From Xestospongia bergquistia (Eukaryota > Porifera > Demospongiae > Haplosclerida > Petrosiidae): a stretch of DNA of 64,000 nt. The stretch covers positions 6,336,775-6,400,774 of the forward strand of contig OZ014418.1 in NCBI GenBank assembly GCA_963965975.1. The letters are read 5' to 3'. Position numbers and translations under genes: made by a program. Every line of letters starts with the position of its first letter. The first letter of the stretch is position 1. Shown piece after piece: positions 36,995-48,923 of the stretch. Below the pieces are notes generated by a model that saw only the letters and a list, made by a program, of their open reading frames with translations, was not told the DNA's origin and searched no databases.

Positions 36995-39920
36995 GTTAGT
37001 TAAACATTTACTATCTATAACACTATATACAATATATAAGAGATATTTCCCAGTATCTCCCCAAACTAGAGGTAGTTCTTCAACCAATACAAGATAATTG
37101 GGAACAGTTAAGAGTATCATTGGGTATAGATCAGTCTGTACTGTCATCAATAAAATCTACACCAGGAGACTCTACAGTGTACATGAGACAACTTCTAGAG
37201 AAATGGAGTATGGAAGGAGGACATTTACAAGATCTTGAGGATGGACTAATGTCTATTGGAAGGAAGGACTTGATCTCTGGTATGTTATTAAAGAGAATAA
37301 GAGTGATGATAATGTAGAAAATTTACTGAGTACTGAAAGGTGTAGATAAAGACACATAACATTTATACATGGCCTAATTTTCATGTTAATTGAGTCAATC
37401 TAATGTCTCCCTATGTAGGTTTGGTTGAGATGATGGAAGTATCTACTGATACATGTGTAACAGATGTACAGACATCAGAGAGTGAGCTAAATGATGATAC
37501 TTAATAGCTTATATTTGTTACATGAATGTCATTGATTTTTTTCATTGTATCTATCATTTTACATGCTTCTATTTGACTACAGGTCCTTTAATGCGTAAAC
37601 GACCCAACCAATTTCCTGAGGATGTCCCATCATCAAAGAGACAAATTGTTACCTCCAATGAGTTCATGTTTAACACTGCATGAGTTATATTTCATGTATT
37701 GATATTATGTATATAGGTTTACCCCAAATAGTAGAGATGGAGGAAAGGTCCACTGATGTGATAGATATAGAAATGTCAGATGACAGTGATTGAATAGATA
37801 AAATAACCATAGTACTGTATGAAGATGATACTATACAGTGACTATTACATTGATTGACTATATATAGTAATTTCTGCCATTTTAGAATTATCTGTGGTTA
37901 AAATGGAGGGTGATATTAAGTCAATGGAGACATCACTAGTTAAAAAAGATGAATCTGTTCAGTTTGACTACCTTATCCCAGTCAATGGTATATTACAATA
38001 TTGTCTCGTTCATTAATGATAATCTTATAGATAGATTTTGTGGTGTCCATATAGCAAGCAAGAAGTTATTCCTAATTCAAGGAGAGTCTCCTCAATCTTT
38101 CAATTGGGAAGAATATGGTCTAAGAATTAGTGTTACTCAAGACAATTTATCTTCAACAGAGACCAGTGAGTTAGCAGTGACTGCACTGGTTGGTGGACAG
38201 TTTGAATTACCAGTAGACACTGAACTAATCAGTGTTGTATATGATATATCTGTCTCTAAGCCACTACTTAAGCCAGTCAAATTAGAGATCCAACACTGTG
38301 CACATCTAGTTACTGAAAATCATACTAGTTATCTAAGCTTTGCTACAGCTTCTATTGACCAACCAGTTCTTCCTTACCAGTTCCAGTTAGAGGAAGGAAG
38401 AGAGTTCAGACCAGGAGACCAATATGGCAGCATCTCTTTATCAGAGTTCTCTTTGAAGAGTATCATTAAATCACTTACTCGTCCATTCTGGAAACTACTG
38501 GGATATGATGATACATCTTCTGACAAATCAACTCTTAATTCTGAAATACTAGAAAAGAATGGATCAATCTCTGACTATGATGAAGAAATCACCGAGGATA
38601 CATCAGAACTTACTACTGCAAGTGAATTTCAAACAATTGAAGGTAAATTATACTTTATACTGTGATATGGTATTTGTAATGTATAGATAATTCACTGGAA
38701 GCCAACTCTGATATTGCAGCTAATGCTATAATTCCCTCATCAACTGTGTCTAATTTTACTTGTTGGGCACAACCTACTCTAACTTATTCTCTTGCCATAC
38801 CTAATGAACTGTCTTTAATAACAAGTCCAGTTCAAGGTATACTGTATTTCTAACTGCTCATTATATCTGTTATTTATTACTGTAGATCAGTTTCCTGTTA
38901 ATAGTTCATCTCCTGATAACATGTATGTAGGTCAGGTAGTATATGAAGTTAAACATCATGATAATGAATAGTTAATGAGATTTATGGTTGCTAAACATCT
39001 TAATGGTCTACTTGAAATGATTATTATTTTATTAATTAATTAATTAATTGACTATTCATTTATTTACTAGTACATTAAGACTTCTCTTGCAAGTAATGTT
39101 GAGATAGATAATCATATCTCTTTCACTTTCAATGATGTTAATGATTTTATTGAACTAGTTCTTGGAGAAGAACAAGAACATCCATATGATGGATGGAGTA
39201 TTAGTCCACACAGTATCCCATCATTGGTTAGGAATATAGTCTTCTGTTGGTGTTCTTTACTTGATGATATAGGTATCAAAAAGTGATGTAGACAAGTTTG
39301 GTGCTCAATCTCCTCCATCTTTTCCCTCTACACTTATAACAATATCTGTAGATCATAGTCCAAGTACTGTTAAAAGAATAAAATATAGTGTACCGTTGAA
39401 AGGAGTCGAAGCAAATATTAAGAGGATATGTATTGTCAGATCTCTCACTGGCTCTACTGGTAATCATTTTCATTTGTTGTTTAAATAGCTTTTTAATCCT
39501 TCCATAGACAGAGGCTCAGTAACATCAGCTGGAGGTGAATGTCAATCCATTGGTAGGTATATAAAATGTAAACCACAACACAATTCTAAATTTCATTACT
39601 AGGTAAATGAGGATCCATCTGAAATATTTCAAAAAAAATTTGCAAAACTTTGTGATGCCATTGAAGCTGATCCTCTTCGTGTTGCTAATGGACTCAATTC
39701 TGCCAAACTGATAGCTCCAAGTATCAGGAAAGACATTAAAAGTATGAGTGGTACATCATATGATAAAGCTGATACAATAGTTGAAGAGCTTCAGAGACAA
39801 ATAGATGCTGAAAGTAATCCAGTCCAATTTCTAATAAAGATTTCTAAGTTCCTTCAAAACCAAAAAGACAAGTCCCTCAAAGATATTGGTAATGAAATAA
39901 TGGAGCAACTAAGTCAATAA

Positions 39921-41078
39921 CTTATAATAACATTGTGTTGTACATACAACAATACAATACACAATACTGTCAATTCTCATATAATGAACACATGTTCTAT
40001 TACTTAATAGTAGTATTTTTCTTATTTTACTAACTCAAAATTCGATTGATAAATTGATAATAATTTAATACAGTAACGTTTATCAAAAGAGTAAGTAAAC
40101 TAAAATGATTACAAAGCTGTCTTAGTAAGATCCAGTCTACATCTGGTTATTGTCAGGTCTTCATTCATTACCAGCTGATCTTCTAGTAGACAGTTTAGAT
40201 CTCTTAGAGGAACTAGTAGATGAAGTACTCTCACATTTGGTACCACTTCCTGTAGTAGGAGAGGTACGTGTTTGTAGTGATGATGATGTTGATGAGAGGG
40301 AAGGAGGGAGAGGTGTGGCTAAAACAGTTGATATCCCTGAACTAGGAGGAGTTGATCCAGTTCCTGAGGCTGCAGCATTGTTCTGACCAGCAGTAACAGC
40401 AGCTGTTAGAGCTCGAAGCTGTTGTGATTGCATGAGTAGTGCCATATGAAGTGCAGCTGGAGAAGCTGTGGGAAAGGAGGAGTTAGCTGACGAGAGGAGA
40501 TTAGTATAGGCTGTAGCAGTGGAACTTGGTAATACCATCTAAAGAGAAAAAGGAGACATTTTAAAGAGTCAATGATTTTATTTAAATATTGCTAATACCT
40601 GTGGTTTAGGCGTTGTAGATGGTAAAGTTGGTGTAGATGATGTAGTCATACCTCCAGTTCCATCAGGGATAAGTTGAAGCAATGCTGATGGTCCACTTCG
40701 AGTGTCTATCTTAGTGACTCTAACAGAACTTGGACGAGAAGTAGAAGGAGTGATAGTATCAGAGTCCCCTGATGACACAGGTTTCTTAGTAACTTGTGAG
40801 GATGGTCCAACTGTTCTAATGTAATAGTGGGTGTGCCTATTGTAGATACTGGAGTTAACATGTAAGATAGTAGAGCAGATGATTTAGGATGTGTTATCAA
40901 TTCAATAAGTCTCTGACAATAAAAGACTGACAAACGATCTCAGCAAATCTTGGACTACTGTCTGCTAACTTATTAATATTAATATGAATAATATAGTTAT
41001 CAAAAAGGAGGAGTTAGAATTATGTGAGGGGATCTTCCTGGGAGATTTCCTCAATATTGTCGATTCCATATTTGCAAG
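39921..41078. other. Intergenic region E-F
   Basis: Copy of 828-2188. Holds the longest antisense gene fragment (40161-40935). Just upstream of F, an ATG at 40984 opens a frame that ends in a TGA overlapping the ATG of F. Confidence 0.55.
40161..40935 (-). pseudogene. Antisense Ser/Thr-rich gene fragment, longest copy
   Basis: Minus-strand exons run from about 40935 to 40599 and from 40538 to 40161, separated by a 60-base GT-AG intron. The upstream exon reads RLIELITHPKSSALLSYMLT, then after a frameshift near 40815 continues GPSSQVTKKPVSSGDSDTIT; SVRVTKIDTRSGPSALLQ follows. The last exon starts MVLPSSTATAYTNLLSS and ends TRRSAGNE. The function is not recognised. The frameshift and missing 5' exons favour a pseudogene. 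Confidence 0.52.
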
Positions 41079-41280
41079 ATGATAGATGTCAGTCAATGGA
41101 GAACTAGTATAGGTCTATGGTATCATAGTACACAAAGAACCAACACAGATGGAGGATTACTGTTGTTAGGAAGATCAGGGGATGTGGATGATGGCTACCT
41201 TGGCACATTATCTTTGATATTGTTTATTTCATTACTCCTTATTTTAGCTGGTGATATTGAACTTAATCCTGGACCTACAG
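41079..41280 (+). other. 2A signal exon of gene F
   Basis: Begins MIDVSQWRTSIGLWYHS, has the hydrophobic GTLSLILFISLLLILAG and then GDIELNPGP; 202 bases, phase 1. The upstream ATG frame of A (2093) is not in frame here because one base is missing. Confidence 0.85.
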
Positions 41281-44200
41281 GTTATAATATTTGTGTTAAC
41301 ACAATACTATATTTTATGTCTCTGCCATTTATTTTAATAGAATTGACATCTACCAATGCCGTACAATTTCTCATTGATAATGACTTTAATATTAAAGATA
41401 AATGGATTGAACTCATTACTCTGCTACGTGTCTCACTGGAGGAGAGGGAAAGACTACAGACAATGGCCAGCAGTGATCAAGATATTCACCATGTTTTAAA
41501 GGAAGGTTTACAATGGTGGATTACAAACACTACTGACCTCTCTTGGGAAGAACTAATCTCAGCTGTTGAGAATTGTGGGGATAAGAATATAGCTACTAAG
41601 ATGAGAGGACAGCTAGAAACTAAAGAAGGTACGAGTTCTATGTAATGCAAGGTAATTCTAGAGCTTATATCATTTTAACAATAGCCCAACCTCTAAACCT
41701 CAAACCCTAGAACTGAATTCTTGGAAGTATAGTAGAATAACCACTTTGTTTACTTTGTATATACATAATCCAAACTTTTCTACAGGAGAGTACCTGGTAG
41801 ATATACACCCATAACCACATGCTTAGAGATCTATGCTAGAATTAGTGAACATTGTAGTTAATAATAATTCGGTCCTTTACAGAAACAGCAATTTTACTAT
41901 TATATTCTTGTTTTATTGAATAGATTACATTACAAACTCTGAACTGGACAATGTATTAAAACAGATAGGACCACTAGAGTGGGAGGAGGTAGATGAACTG
42001 GGTGAGACCATTCAGACCCAGGATACAAGAGACTCTATTTTTGCTGATGCCACAGAACCTGCGACAACTCTTAGGAATTTACTAGAGAACACAATAGCTA
42101 ATTCTTGCCTCACCTCAACTGATCTAATTAGAAATCTTGCAATTATGAAGAAGTTCTTGTCAGCTTATGCAATATGGTGTCATCATTCATCTTCTTTGAA
42201 AGGTACAGTTATTATTAATCACTTAATTAACTAAAAGTAGTTAATAATATGTAATTGAGTAATCAGTCCTATATACAGTATAAGATGAATAAAAGTGTTA
42301 ATATCCTTGCATACATTGATATAACATTTTATTTATTATATCTATTCACATGATGTAGATCAACCAGTTCTACTACCACAGTTGTTAAGATATCTTGATG
42401 ATGTGTCCATTGATGATCTACCATTCCCTGGATTACAACTAGATATCTCTAAAGAGGAGCTCTATAGAAGTGATTATCAGTTATATCCTAATAGAACCAA
42501 GATAGTTATCTGGGACTACTGGCTTAGACAAAGTTGTGAAACGCCAGAAAAAACAGTATATTGGAAGGAGGTGATCACTGCTTTTGATAAAAGTGGTCAC
42601 AAGGAACTTGCTGTGAAGATGTGGAAATACAACATCTATTGTTATGTTTTATCAAGTAAGAGATTGTACAATACAACAATTATATTTTAAATGTTTACTA
42701 GTTGATTAATAAGATTGTAATCACCACACCTCTTATTAATGAAAATTTAATTTAAAGTTTCTACTAGTGTTCTGACAATTTATAATTTGTCAGCTAGTTT
42801 TACAATTTTAAAAATCAAATGTTTACATTCATAGCATTCATTGATTATAATGTCTTAGTACGACATTAACAATAATGCTTTTGTTTGATAGACTTACCAC
42901 TATTGTAAAATAAAAGTTATTTAGTGGTTTATTTGAGGACATAGCTTTACTAATTTCTTAAATCAAAACAGAGAAGAAATTTTTGGAAATGCTTAATAAA
43001 TACATACTATTACTGAATTATAATTATTACTATTATTAAATACTGAATTATAATTGTTAGCTCACACAAATCACTATCTGATTGCATTATGTCATGTGAT
43101 TGAAAACATTTTATGTAATAGTGTGTTAACAAATCAACTAACTATTTACAGGATCATTATGTACCATACCTGATGACCTCATTGACAGTGAATACATTCG
43201 TGATTGTAAGTTATGTCTTTCTATATATTATGTTACCAAACACACATAAATCACACAGAAAATATATAAAATCAACTTTTGATAGATAGTTAAGCTCTTT
43301 TACTTTTTTGTATAAATAAATATTTTCAAAAGAAATGATCATAATTGTTGACTTATTTTGTTCATATTTTGGGATAGCTAATGGACTGATTATGTTAATG
43401 ATACCAATTCCTATTTAATCAATTCCTATAACAATTTTATATTTGTATCCTGTAATTTTTTGCAAGATACTGACTTCACAAAAAACACTGACTAAAGATA
43501 CAAAAGTTATATGATTAGCAGCAGTGTCTGTAGATGATTATAGCTATATGCTAGAACTATAGCTATAAGCAAGAAGCTTGTAGCATTTTCAGTCACACCC
43601 ATTGTTTTAACATTAAACTTAAAAAAAATTTCATTGGTTGGTATTAGGATGTGGTTAATTTCATTTGTTGATCTCTAAAGTTGTATACAACAATATATTG
43701 AAATTGTGAAACTGAACATATACATATAGTTCAAAATAATATAAGATTATCTGACATGTTCATGCCAAACAGTAAAACATTATAGTAGTTTATATATGTA
43801 TATATTCATTTTGTGCATTAACGATGCTTTAAAATTTGTACACAATGCGTTATGGTAGCTTTGGTCTTATGTATATGATAGCTATAATATTTATAACAAC
43901 TATAATACATTATACCAGACCTTACTTCATTATTTCACACCATAGGTGATTCTACATACAAAAAACCTATACTTGATGACTTACTTGTTGAATTAAGTAA
44001 TATCGATATAGACTTTTTCCTGCTGGGTGTGGGATTGAAAGTACCAGTAGATGTACTTAATCAGATTGAACAAGAATGTGAAGGGCACCCTGGTACCAAG
44101 TATAAGCTAAAGGTGTGTGAGTACTGGCTAAAATGTTGTCCTGAGGATACCTGGGAAGAGGTGATTGTTACTCTAATGAGAACTGGATATATTAAAAAGA

Positions 44201-47200
44201 TCATAGAATCTACGCGGAATATAAGAAATTACCGACATGAAGGTAAGAATTAAGTTGATATTTCAATACATATATAGCCTTTATTCAAAGACATGAAAGA
44301 ATATTTAACCCTACACTAGCTGTGTTTAGTCATCAGGTGAATTCCTCAAAAGGTATTGGATGTTTGGTATAACCCCTAGAGATAAAAACTCCATATAAGT
44401 CACCTTAATTAATTGTAGTACTAGTAAATGGTTAATGATTACAAGCCCATACCACTAGTACCTTATAAATTTATTCATATATTCATTAGCTGAATGAAAG
44501 ACATCATGGGATCATAGGTGTATCTAGGTCTCTTAATAGTACTAGGGCTTATTAATTATTCATCATTATTATTTAGTAGTTATTAATAGTTATTAACAAT
44601 TTTAAACCTTTACTCAACCATGTACATGTACATTAACTTCTGGTATTGTGGCATATCACTACCTAAGCCTTGCGGACTCTCTAGATCAACACCATCACTA
44701 TCTGTATCTGTACAGTGCAAGAAAAGTAGAAAGAATAATTTCAAACTACTTTGTTATTAGATTCACACCTAACCATTTTGATCATTTAATCCTCTAATTT
44801 CTCTGTCAATTTCTTCATTGCTGTCATTTCCACTGTCATCTTCCTCACTCTCTGGAACATTGTATGCTTTTTTGATGGACCTACACCACTGCTGCTGCTA
44901 TTACTAGAAGTCCAAAAGTCTTTAAGAGTTTTTTTCATATTGGCACTCAGTCTGACTCAGATCACAGTTCAAAAAATGATCAAAAATCACTCAAAAGAAA
45001 CTAAGGCAAAACTCAGGTGCTATAATTACTAACTGTGAAGTCATACATATACATGTGTTAGTGGTTAATCTTCGTGTAAATAAACAAATTATGAATTTCA
45101 TTTGGTTAAAGCAATGAATTTATTTTTTGAAAAAATGTAATTAATTTTGGTCTGAGCAAGAGACAAAGCCCGTGCTGGCCTGGGTCTAAATACGCCTATG
45201 CATGGGATAAGCATAAGCAAGGGAAGGATCACCACAGTGCATATACTAATGAGCTACTCATGAACTAGCTATGTTTGTCTTCTTTGCTCTCTTTGTAGCC
45301 ATTTATGGTACTACACTCTTTCATCTGTCTCTCTTGACTATACATATTTGTTATAAATGTACAAATAGAATAAATTATATATGGCTAGCTTGTCTTATAA
45401 ATGGAATATATGTACTATAAAAATATCTCAAACAAATAAACAAAGTAGAAAACCCCAGGGTGAGCTTGCTCATGATATACTTGCCAATTATAGTCAATCA
45501 CCACTATACTTGTATCTAAGCAAGCCAATGAGAATTTTTGATTAACATTTATTTAGGAGGGGTAGTTATCACTCCCATTTTTTTAATCACTTTCATCCAA
45601 TATAATAGTAGACACTATTGTCATATCTGTATTAACACACTATCTATTATATAATTAAGTGTCATTATTTAATTTATAGTGGGTGAGCTAACAATTGAAG
45701 ATATGATGTTCCTACTTCCATCTAACCTGGATATCTACTTACTGGGTATTCTTTTCAAAGTACCATTCTCAGTGTTAGACAAAATTGATGTCAAAGATAT
45801 GGAGAAGAGTCGTCTAGAATTCTTTGTACATCTCTTATCTACTAATCCTTCACTTACTTGGACAGCATTTGGAGATATACTCATTAAGATGAAAAGAGCA
45901 GATATTGTTTTAATACTGAAGAATAAATATGGCATTACAGTGGATAATATCTCTTCTCAAAGTAATCGTTACTGATATAATGAAATTGTTATGTACTATT
46001 TGTCCATTTCACATTTCCAATTTATTCTATTGTTGTATATGTAACAGTTCAAATTAATTCACATAAAGTAACCAACTAAGTATTCTGAACTGATTGAAGT
46101 TTGTAACATCTAAAAGTTAATCCATTGCATATAGCGATAAAATCATGTACCATCAAAATAATCTCAGGACAATTTGTACAATTATAATCTTGTTTATTAA
46201 TTAACATGTCAATCATAAATTAATCGTTCATATAATAGTCCTATAATTTTTTGGACCACAAGTTAACTATATACATTGATATTTTTTTCATCATTTTATT
46301 GTATTGTTGTATGCAACAAGCAAAGTGACAAAATGGCATTAAACCACATCTTTTAATTGCTGACAAAGAAAATTATTTCATTTACCATACTGCAAACACT
46401 ATGATAATGGTGTGACTAATAATGATAGAAGCTTCTTACTATATAGCTTGCATCTCTCAATATTTCTAACATTATGTAGCTATATGCTAGTTTTGCAATC
46501 TTTTGGCTCTAGTCAAAATTTCACTCTAAAGTCAATATCTGCTGAAACAATTAAAGGATGATTTTTTTCAATTATAATCTTATTATTTATATAATACACA
46601 TTGGTCAGTCAGTAGTATATATTGTACACTATTTATATTTTATAGGTTTGCAAGATTTAAATGATGAAAAATGCAAGATAGCAAGGAAGAAGTACCAACG
46701 TCAGTTTAAGCTATATGCAAAAATCAGAGATCAAGAAACTGGTAAGAGAGCTATGAGTTATTAATAATTGTGTAGAAATAATGATATCCTTTATTTGTAC
46801 ATAATTTAAATAATTATTATAATTATATTAATAAACATTTAGGCATTTATGTGGCTTTGAAGGCTATATGTTGACTTGATTATCAAATAACACTTTTCAA
46901 TGCATGCAAGAAAGTTTAGAATTATTACAATCTCCCAGCTACCTATTATCTTTGTCAAACTTTTCTGTAGCTATATTCAAGAATAGCAGTAGTAAACGTA
47001 CTGCTTCCATAATATTATGATGAGTACTTTTTTACTATCATAGCAATAAAATAACAGTAATCTTTTGTAGTTCATAGCAAGCATTCAGTGTTTTTCTTAT
47101 TATAGAAGAATCACTAGTGGAAGAATTAAAAACAAAGAAATGGAAAACATTAGAGTTTGAAGACAGTAAGAAATCTTATAATATATTATTTTCAGAACTA

Positions 47201-47824
47201 TATATGTTTAAAAGCAGCCAGAGAAAAATATTAAGAGAAAGCATCATATCCCAAGATACTCACTTCATCTTATTTCAATACTTCCCTTGTTTATATTTCC
47301 TCATGTTAAGCCAATTCTTTAGTATATTAAGTTAGAGAGTTACTTAGGTTTAGAGTAGAAATGCTCAAGAAAACATTTGATCAATATAGTTAGATGCCTC
47401 CATAAAGTTGATGCATATAATTGCCCAGGCAAACTATTGTACATTATGATAATGTACTTTCTTTTCAGATGATGCTGATATTCTCAAGCTTAGACAAGCC
47501 ATCAAGAAAGTCCTTATTAAACGATATGATCCGTTACGTGATTTAAGTAGAAAGCGTTTAGATGTATTAGCTAATGGAATGTATTCAACTGATCTTATTA
47601 GCACAGAAGTCCAAAAATCACCTTCATTTGAGGATATCATTAGTGAATTTATAGCAGCAATGGAATTCATGGAAACACGCTCCAAACTAGAGGAGCATTG
47701 TGTCAAGTTCTTATCAGCCTTTGCTAAATTAGGAGGTGGTTTTACTATAGCTAGTGATACCCTTAAAACAGATTGGATTGAAGTGGGTAGAGCTGAATGT
47801 GGACTAGAACTAAAACTTGACTGA
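41079..47824 (+). CDS. Gene F: copy of gene A (2A-signal, five death domains, coiled coil, CARD-like)
   Basis: Ten exons: 41079-41280, 41341-41628, 41924-42202, 42359-42655, 43152-43205, 43946-44242, 45680-45961, 46646-46741, 47106-47165 and 47469-47824. The joined frame is 736 residues with no stops. Architecture is as in A: 2A module 1-67, then death-domain-like modules at about 68-163, 164-256, 257-355, 374-472 and 473-566, coiled coil 567-618, and terminal death-fold 619-736. The third exon (41924-42202) is fully open but lacks an ATG. The donor after exon 7 is CAAA|GTAATC, whereas A has CAAG|GTATTT. The intron before exon 7 carries an insertion with 8-base target duplication (44513-45200) that A lacks. 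The last two exons are practically identical to A; the first seven are more diverged. Confidence 0.73.
44513..45200. mobile_element. Nonautonomous DNA transposon (hAT-like) in an intron of gene F
   Basis: The insert is flanked by direct repeats CATGGGAT at 44505-44512 and 45201-45208. The single empty site is seen in gene A at 5997-6004. Ends are imperfect inverted repeats: CATAGGTGTATCTAGG at the left, and CATAGGCGTATTTAGA as the reverse complement of the right. Length is 688 bases with no sizeable open frame. An 8-base target duplication is typical of hAT elements (also of a few other superfamilies). It inserted after the duplication that separated A and F. Confidence 0.82.
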
Positions 47825-48715
47825 CATCCTTAATTACTAGCAAAGTCTTATGTATAATTTGAGAGAATACAATTTGTCAAATTTAATCATGTCTTATCTA
47901 GATAGTGTGACATGATGATTCTACGTTGATAATGATTAATGTTAAGTGTTTTCTTTTAGTTATGATTTTGTTAATTAGTCACACCTTAACTGACATCCTT
48001 AATTATAAGCACCAGCAAGTATAATTTGAGAGAAGACAACATGGAGAGTGTAACATGATGATTCTGAATTGATACAATATGAATTTATGGTACACCCAAT
48101 TTAAACAGCAGGTGAAGAATTTTATGTAGACATTTTAATCTTTGGGATAAGTGTAGAAAATGTAGTTGTAGATGAACATGGGTGTTCAAGCTAGTTCCTC
48201 ATTCCTGAGTTCCAAGTGCATGCATGACACAATAAAGATGTTTTATAGTGTCCAATTAATTTATTATTAATTATAAGAATATGACATGGAATATAATAGG
48301 ATTTGTAATAAATTATTATTTTAGCAGGAAAACATCCACATAATTATAGCACATCATCATTGGGTGACTTGCAAATAAAATCTCAGTTTATTGACTTGCT
48401 GAATCTACAAAATGAATGAATGCCTTGTAAAAGTGTGTGAACTTATTAAAGTTAAGAAAGTGTATCCTGTTACTCAAACTAATTATGTTGAATGCTGCTG
48501 AAATTGCTATTATATATGTGCATGTTATATAGCAGCTGTTCTCTGGCAGCCTCTATCTTCAATGCAATTCATTCTTTTGATTGGAACAAAATCCAATCTC
48601 TATTAGCATAGTATCTGGCCCTAGAACTAACTTTTGAATATTTTGTTAAATTTGAATAATGTATAAGTCTATCTATAATAATCAATGAATATTGAATACT
48701 GTTTCCTCGTGCAAC
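47825..48715. other. Intergenic region F-G
   Basis: Near-identical copy of 8657-9547; no gene seen. A possible AATAAA lies at 48231-48236. Confidence 0.45.
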
Positions 48716-48923
48716 ATGATAGATGTTTGTCAATGGAGGGCTAGTATAGGCCTATGGTATCATTGCCAGAATCCACAAGCAACTAGAAGAGATATATTAA
48801 TAGGATCGCTATGGTCAGGAGATGAGAATGATGGTTATCTGACCTCGTTATCTCTGACATTGTTTATTTCATTACTCCTTATTGTAGCTGGCGATATTGA
48901 ACTCAATCCTGGACCTGAAACAG
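48716..48923 (+). other. 2A signal exon of gene G
   Basis: Same sequence as in gene B as far as I can see: MIDVCQWRASIGLWYHC start, hydrophobic segment, GDIELNPGP, phase-1 donor. Confidence 0.83.

Larger units (their letters stand above)
32033..39920 (+). pseudogene. Gene E: D-type death-domain/ZU5/CARD-like gene with several lesions
   Basis: Exons by homology: 32033-32054, 32321-32599, 32761-33057, 33589-33642, 34047-34358, 35128-35403, 35875-35973, 36577-36639, 36689-36994, 37043-37279, 37419-37481, 37583-about 37660, 37717-37785, 37886-37987, 38031-38642, 38687-38836, 38886-39015, 39071-39226, 39273-39459, 39508-39552 and 39602-39920. Lesions: TAG at 32485-32487 in the first death-domain exon (TAC in D and I); TAG at 38969-38971 (TGG in C, D and H); the donor after CTACTTGAA is no longer GT (39016); an extra base at the start of the last exon (CTAGGTAAATGAGG) breaks the frame. 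The ZU5 exon (FNWEEYGLRISV, LKPVKLEIQHCAHL) and the death domains at 34047 and 35128 remain open. The exon near 37583 encodes RKRP and SSKR, a possible nuclear signal; its 3' boundary is unclear. Probably a recent pseudogene, though internal parts could still be made. Confidence 0.66.
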
